Origin: Haloplanus salinus
Lineage (GTDB): Archaea > Halobacteriota > Halobacteria > Halobacteriales > Haloferacaceae
DNA length: 64,000 bases
NCBI RefSeq assembly: GCF_003336245.1
Contig: NZ_QPHM01000001.1
Location: 868,001-932,000 of the forward strand
Reading direction: 5' to 3'
Shown in pieces: positions 60,669-64,000 of this stretch (its first letter is position 1; every line of letters begins with the position of its first letter). A program made the position numbers and the translations under genes. The notes beneath the pieces are model-generated. The model had not been told where the DNA came from, searched no databases, and saw only the letters and a program-made list of their open reading frames with translations.

Positions 60669-61961
60669 ATGCAGTCGAACCCCGGTCTGGATTCACGGGT
60701 ACTGACCCTGGCGCTGGCGCGAATGGTCGATTCGGTCGCGAACTCCTTTCTGGTGGTCGTCCTCCCCCTGTACATCGGGCGGGCCGTCGCACTGCCGGCG
60801 TTCGTCGGGAGCGTCGTCGCCGTCGGCCCCCTGTCCTTTCGGCTGACCGAGGCGCTCCTGATCGGCGTCGTTCTCTCCCTCTTTGGCTTTCTGAACAGCC
60901 TCGGCCAACCGTTCACCGGTCGGCTCTCCGATCGGACCGGCAGGCGGACGGTGTATCTCCTGCTCGGCCTGGCGCTGGTGGCTCTCGGCAGCCTCGGCTT
61001 CCTCTTTCGCGCGGATTACGTCTCGGTGCTCGTGTTGCGGGGGCTCCAAGGCGTCGGCGCCGCGTTCACCGTCCCGATGACCGTCGCGCTGGTCAACGAA
61101 TACTCGGCCGAAGGGGAGCGGGGCGGGAACTTCGGGCTGTTCAACACGTTTCGACTGCTGGGGTTCGGGACCGGCCCCCTCGTCGCCGGGGTCGTCATCG
61201 AGTTCGGCCCGTACGCCGCCCGTGGCGTGACCCTCTCGGGCTTCGACGCCGCCTTTCTGGTGGCCGTCGTGGCCGCGGCGGTCAGCTTCGGGCTGGTCAC
61301 GCTGCTCATCGACGACCCCGAGGAACTCGAAGCCCAGGCGGGTGAGGAGCTGTCGGTGGCCGTTCGGAACCGTGACGGCCCGGGTCTTGACGCGGTGTTC
61401 GCGCTCGCGCTCGTGACCGTCGTGATGGCGATGAGCTTCGCCATCTTCGCGCCGCTGGCCAACACCATCAACGAGCGACTCGGTCAAGGCGACCTCGTCT
61501 TCGCCGTGCAGTTCGGCGCCGCGGTCCTGGCGAACGTCCTCTTACAGCTTCCGATCGGCCGCCTCAGCGACCGGTACGGCCGCCGACCGTTCCTGCTCGG
61601 GGGGTTCGTCCTCCTGCTCCCGACGACGCTCTTTCAGGGCTTCGTCACCTCGTCGCTCGCGATGATCGTCCTGCGGTTCCTGCAGGGCGCCGCCGTCGCC
61701 GCCGTCTTCGCCCCGTCGCTGGCGCTCGCGGGCGAACTCGCGGGGGAGGGGCAGTCCGGCTCCACCCTCTCCCTGCTGACGATGGGGTTCGGGCTCGGCA
61801 TCGCCGTCGGGACACTCCTCTCCGGGATTCTCGTCGGGTTCGGGTTCGCCGTCCCCTTCGTCGTGGCGACGGCCGGCGGCGTCGTCGGGCTGGCACTCGT
61901 TTACACGCAGGTGCACGAGCCGTCGTCCGAGCCGGCGACCCCGGCGCCGGCGGCCGATTGA
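60669..61961 (+). CDS. Major facilitator superfamily transporter
   Basis: 430 residues with 12 predicted membrane helices. The MFS loop 2-3 motif GRLSDRTGRRTVYLLLGL and its repeat GRLSDRYGRRPFLLGGFVL in the second half are clear. Helix 5 motif-like GFGTGPLVAGVVIEFG and a cytoplasmic linker of about 40 residues (DDPEELEAQAGEELS) follow. No substrate is indicated; drug-efflux or sugar types are possible. ATG is used although a GTG one codon earlier is also present. Confidence 0.86.
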   Translation: MQSNPGLDSRVLTLALARMVDSVANSFLVVVLPLYIGRAVALPAFVGSVVAVGPLSFRLTEALLIGVVLSLFGFLNSLGQPFTGRLSDRTGRRTVYLLLGLALVALGSLGFLFRADYVSVLVLRGLQGVGAAFTVPMTVALVNEYSAEGERGGNFGLFNTFRLLGFGTGPLVAGVVIEFGPYAARGVTLSGFDAAFLVAVVAAAVSFGLVTLLIDDPEELEAQAGEELSVAVRNRDGPGLDAVFALALVTVVMAMSFAIFAPLANTINERLGQGDLVFAVQFGAAVLANVLLQLPIGRLSDRYGRRPFLLGGFVLLLPTTLFQGFVTSSLAMIVLRFLQGAAVAAVFAPSLALAGELAGEGQSGSTLSLLTMGFGLGIAVGTLLSGILVGFGFAVPFVVATAGGVVGLALVYTQVHEPSSEPATPAPAAD

Positions 61962-62089
61962 GTCGGGACGCCGGACGCGTGCCGGCTCGACGGACCGACC
62001 CGGCGGCTCCGGACGACGGCCTTTCATATCCCCCACCTATCGGGGACGGCATACAACCGTCTCGCGTTCGAACGACGTGCGTTCTCCCT

Positions 62090-62350
62090 ATGGACAACGA
62101 GGACTGTCGTAAGGCCGGTGCATCGTGGGCGATCGTACAGGGACTGCTCACCGCAGTCGTCCCGCAACTGGGCGTACGGCTATTCAAACGACTGCTCGGG
62201 ACGAACTTCGAGAACGCGGGCGAACTCCGGGCGAAACCGGCGTATCTCCGCCAGCTCCGGGCGACCGGCATCGGGCTCGCGGCCGCCGGGGTCGCCACCC
62301 TCGTCATGGACGCGGTGGCGGACGACGACGGCGAGCCTGGGGCCGAGTAG
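62090..62350 (+). CDS. Small membrane-associated protein, function unknown
   Basis: 86 residues with CRKAGASWAIVQGLLTAVVPQLGVR and one further hydrophobic segment (GIGLAAAGVATLVMDAV), ending in an acidic tail. No recognised family. The internal ATG (MDNEDCRK) is preferred; 44 extra codons upstream look non-coding. Spacing of about 130 bases from the transporter suggests its own promoter. Confidence 0.5.
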   Translation: MDNEDCRKAGASWAIVQGLLTAVVPQLGVRLFKRLLGTNFENAGELRAKPAYLRQLRATGIGLAAAGVATLVMDAVADDDGEPGAE

Positions 62351-62534
62351 ACGATCCGGGCCGGCATCCCGCCGCCGGAACCGTCGACGACGGCGTCGCC
62401 GACTGCCCCGACCGCCCGCGGTTCGGGCGCGTGACGACCGGCACCGGTCGGAGCGAGCGCCTCGACGCCGGCGTGGTCAGCGACCGAACCAGTCGATCAG
62501 CAGATTCATTCCACCGTCGGCCCGTCTTCGCGGC

Positions 62535-63536
62535 ATGCACAAGCGGGTCCGGTTCCTCCTCGGCGTCGCGCTCGGCGGCGGCGCCCTCCTCCTGTACGCG
62601 TGGTACGCGGGGGTCGGCGGGATCGTGGATCGGGCACGGGCCGTCGCGCCGTGGGCGCTGGGTGCGCTGGCACTCCTCGTCGCCGCCGAAGGGGTGGTCG
62701 ACGGTGCCGGCGTCTGGGCGTCCGTCCGCCCCCTCGACGGCGGTCTCGACCCGCTCCGGAGCGTCCAGTTCGCGCTCGCCGGCGACTTCTTCGACATCGT
62801 GAGCCCGGCGGGAGCCGCGAGCTCCGAACCGATCATGTCCCGGTTCATCAGCGTGGCGACCGGGACCGGCTACAGCGAGGCGCTCGGCGTCCGCGGCGTG
62901 GCGAAGTACGTCAAGGCGACCGGGCAGATCCTGCTGTCGAGCGTCGTCGGCGTCGCCGTCCTCCGCGGCGACGCCGCGGGCGTTCTGCGGACGCTCGTCG
63001 CCGGCGTCGTCGCGGTGGTCGCGGTCGGCGTCGTCGGCGTCGTCGTCGGCGGACACCTCGCCCGCCTGTCGGTCGCGGTGCTGACGCCCGTCGCCGCCGC
63101 CGTCTCGACGGTCGTGCCGGGCGTCGCGGCCGACCGCGAGCGGGTCGCCGCCGCCGTCGACCGCTTCCGGACGCGAGTCGCGGAGTTCGGTGACCGCCCC
63201 GCCCTCGTGGCGCTGATCGTCCTCGGCGGGGTCCTCGAACAACTGCTCGTCGCCGTCGCGCTGTGGACGCTCCTGACCGCGCTCGGAACTCCCGTCGCCT
63301 TCCTCCCGATCCTCGTCGTCGTCCCGCTCCCGCAGGCCGCGACGGTCGTCCCCGTCCCGGCGAGCCTCGGGGCGTACGACCTGCTCCTCGGCGGCGCGCT
63401 CGTCGTCACGACGGGCGTCGCGAGCGTCACCGCGGCCACCGCCGTCCTGCTCTTTCGGACCGCGAGCCTGGCGTTCGGACTCTCGATCGGCGGGCTGTGT
63501 GCCGCGTTGCTCCGCGGCTGGCGACCGGGGGCGTAG
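62535..63536 (+). CDS. Lysylphosphatidylglycerol synthase-type/flippase-like membrane protein
   Basis: 333 residues with eight or nine membrane helices. The pattern LAGDFFDIVSPAGAASSEPIMSR after the second helix and PVPASLGAYDLLLGGALV near the end match the UPF0104/LPG_synthase_TM group, which includes flippases. A role in moving a lipid-linked molecule across the membrane is the usual inference. No glycosyltransferase gene is adjacent. A shorter frame upstream is a shadow. Confidence 0.75.
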   Translation: MHKRVRFLLGVALGGGALLLYAWYAGVGGIVDRARAVAPWALGALALLVAAEGVVDGAGVWASVRPLDGGLDPLRSVQFALAGDFFDIVSPAGAASSEPIMSRFISVATGTGYSEALGVRGVAKYVKATGQILLSSVVGVAVLRGDAAGVLRTLVAGVVAVVAVGVVGVVVGGHLARLSVAVLTPVAAAVSTVVPGVAADRERVAAAVDRFRTRVAEFGDRPALVALIVLGGVLEQLLVAVALWTLLTALGTPVAFLPILVVVPLPQAATVVPVPASLGAYDLLLGGALVVTTGVASVTAATAVLLFRTASLAFGLSIGGLCAALLRGWRPGA

Positions 63537-63649
63537 CGCCGCGTCGTGCCGTCCGGTTCGGGCCGTCGCGTCGCTCCCGACGGCCATGAGCATGACGATT
63601 GCGATGGCGACGGCGACGGGGACGGTCGAAGCGGAAATCGCGCCGAACC

Positions 63650-63685
63650 GAACGGATATACGCCCGGACTCCTGGGTGTCATTGC
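63650..63685 (+). promoter_or_regulatory. TATA element of the ChlI-like gene
   Basis: GGATATACGCCC (about 63653-63664) ends some 22 bases upstream of the ATG, as expected for a leaderless transcript. Confidence 0.4.
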
Positions 63686-64000
63686 ATGGGTCAGCTCCCG
63701 TTTCCCGCCATCGTCGGGCAGGACACGCTGAAATCCGCGCTGCTGCTGAACGCGGTCAACCGGGACATCGGCGGCGTCCTGATCCAGGGCGAACGGGGGA
63801 CCGGCAAGAGTTCCGCGGTGCGAGGGCTCGAGCGGGTCCTCCCGGAGCGACGCGTCGTCGCGGAGTGTCCGTTCGGCTGCCCGCCGGACGACCCGACGCG
63901 GCAGTGCGCGGAGTGTCGGGAGCGAACCACGGTCGAGGTGGAGCGCGTCCCGACGCCGGTCGTCGACCTCCCGCTCGGAACGACCGAGGACCGCCTGCTC
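63686..64000 (+). CDS. ChlI/BchI-type magnesium chelatase-like AAA+ ATPase, N-terminal part (cut off by window end)
   Basis: The first 105 codons are present. PFPAIVGQDTLKSALLLNAV is the family start, VLIQGERGTGKSSAVRGLE is the Walker A region and CPFGCPPDDPTRQCAECRER is a Cys-rich insertion seen in archaeal ChlI-like proteins. The reading frame stays open to the last base, so the gene continues. In haloarchaea such a ChlI-like protein is commonly part of a ChlID-type metal chelatase (with a VWA domain) for cobalamin or chlorophyll-like chemistry; the end of the protein is not visible. Confidence 0.82.
   Translation, partial: MGQLPFPAIVGQDTLKSALLLNAVNRDIGGVLIQGERGTGKSSAVRGLERVLPERRVVAECPFGCPPDDPTRQCAECRERTTVEVERVPTPVVDLPLGTTEDRLL

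Overview
The window is high-GC haloarchaeal chromosome (class Halobacteria). This rests on acidic, Asp/Glu-rich proteins, Tat-type lipoprotein signals, TATA-type promoters close to start codons, an ftsZ2-cdrS-cdrL locus, halocyanin, HalOD1 and CobY. Genus is not determinable; a Haloferacales member such as Haloplanus is a guess. Genes are dense, often with 4-20 base overlaps. I saw no rRNA, tRNA, CRISPR array or intact transposon.

Layout. 1-12.5 kb: a phosphate-binding PstS and a divergent coiled-coil protein, then a long minus-strand block in the order dppC-dppD-dppF-dppB-dppA-amidase-thioredoxin-like-M20 carbamoylase. This looks like uptake plus hydrolysis of an amide, hydantoin or ureide compound; a creatininase C-terminal remnant lies just beyond it. 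12.8-19.3 kb: housekeeping genes (lipoate ligase, redoxin, endonuclease IV, a PGF-CTERM endonuclease/phosphatase, methyltransferase, tRNA-thiolation NcsA). 19.4-21.5 kb: ftsZ2-cdrS-cdrL with an array of GTAAGAC/GTCTTAC elements. 22.3-28.6 kb: an overlapping cobamide salvage operon (HAD phosphatase, cbiB, cobS, cobY, cobT, cobD, cbiZ) followed by a cob(I)alamin adenosyltransferase. 28.7-33.2 kb: regulatory or positioning proteins (MinD-like ATPase, a partner, HalOD1, DUF7504-like).

33.8-38.5 kb is a minus-strand run of exported or redox proteins (Ig-like surface protein, HtrA protease, DsbA-like, halocyanin, zinc-finger). 38.7-43.5 kb holds two photolyase-family genes and a carotenoid oxygenase, a light-related group. 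44.5-44.87 kb holds what looks like the right end of an IS200/IS605 (IS1341-type) element, touching the stop codon of an RnfC-like gene. 46-64 kb mixes MOSC, ferritin-like, rhodanese-MBL persulfide dioxygenase, tartrate/malate dehydrogenase, a K+ channel, two histidine kinases, dienelactone hydrolase, duplicated DUF4397 lipoprotein, DUF1684, MFS transporter, a flippase-like protein and a cut-off ChlI-like ATPase.

The least ordinary signals are the cdr operator array, the IS200/IS605 right-end relic (possible orphan omega RNA), a perfect 45-bp repeat inside a kinase N-box, a dispersed palindrome present twice, and three gene remnants (creatininase, esterase, Tat lipoprotein). All functional calls are from reading sequence, without database searches.
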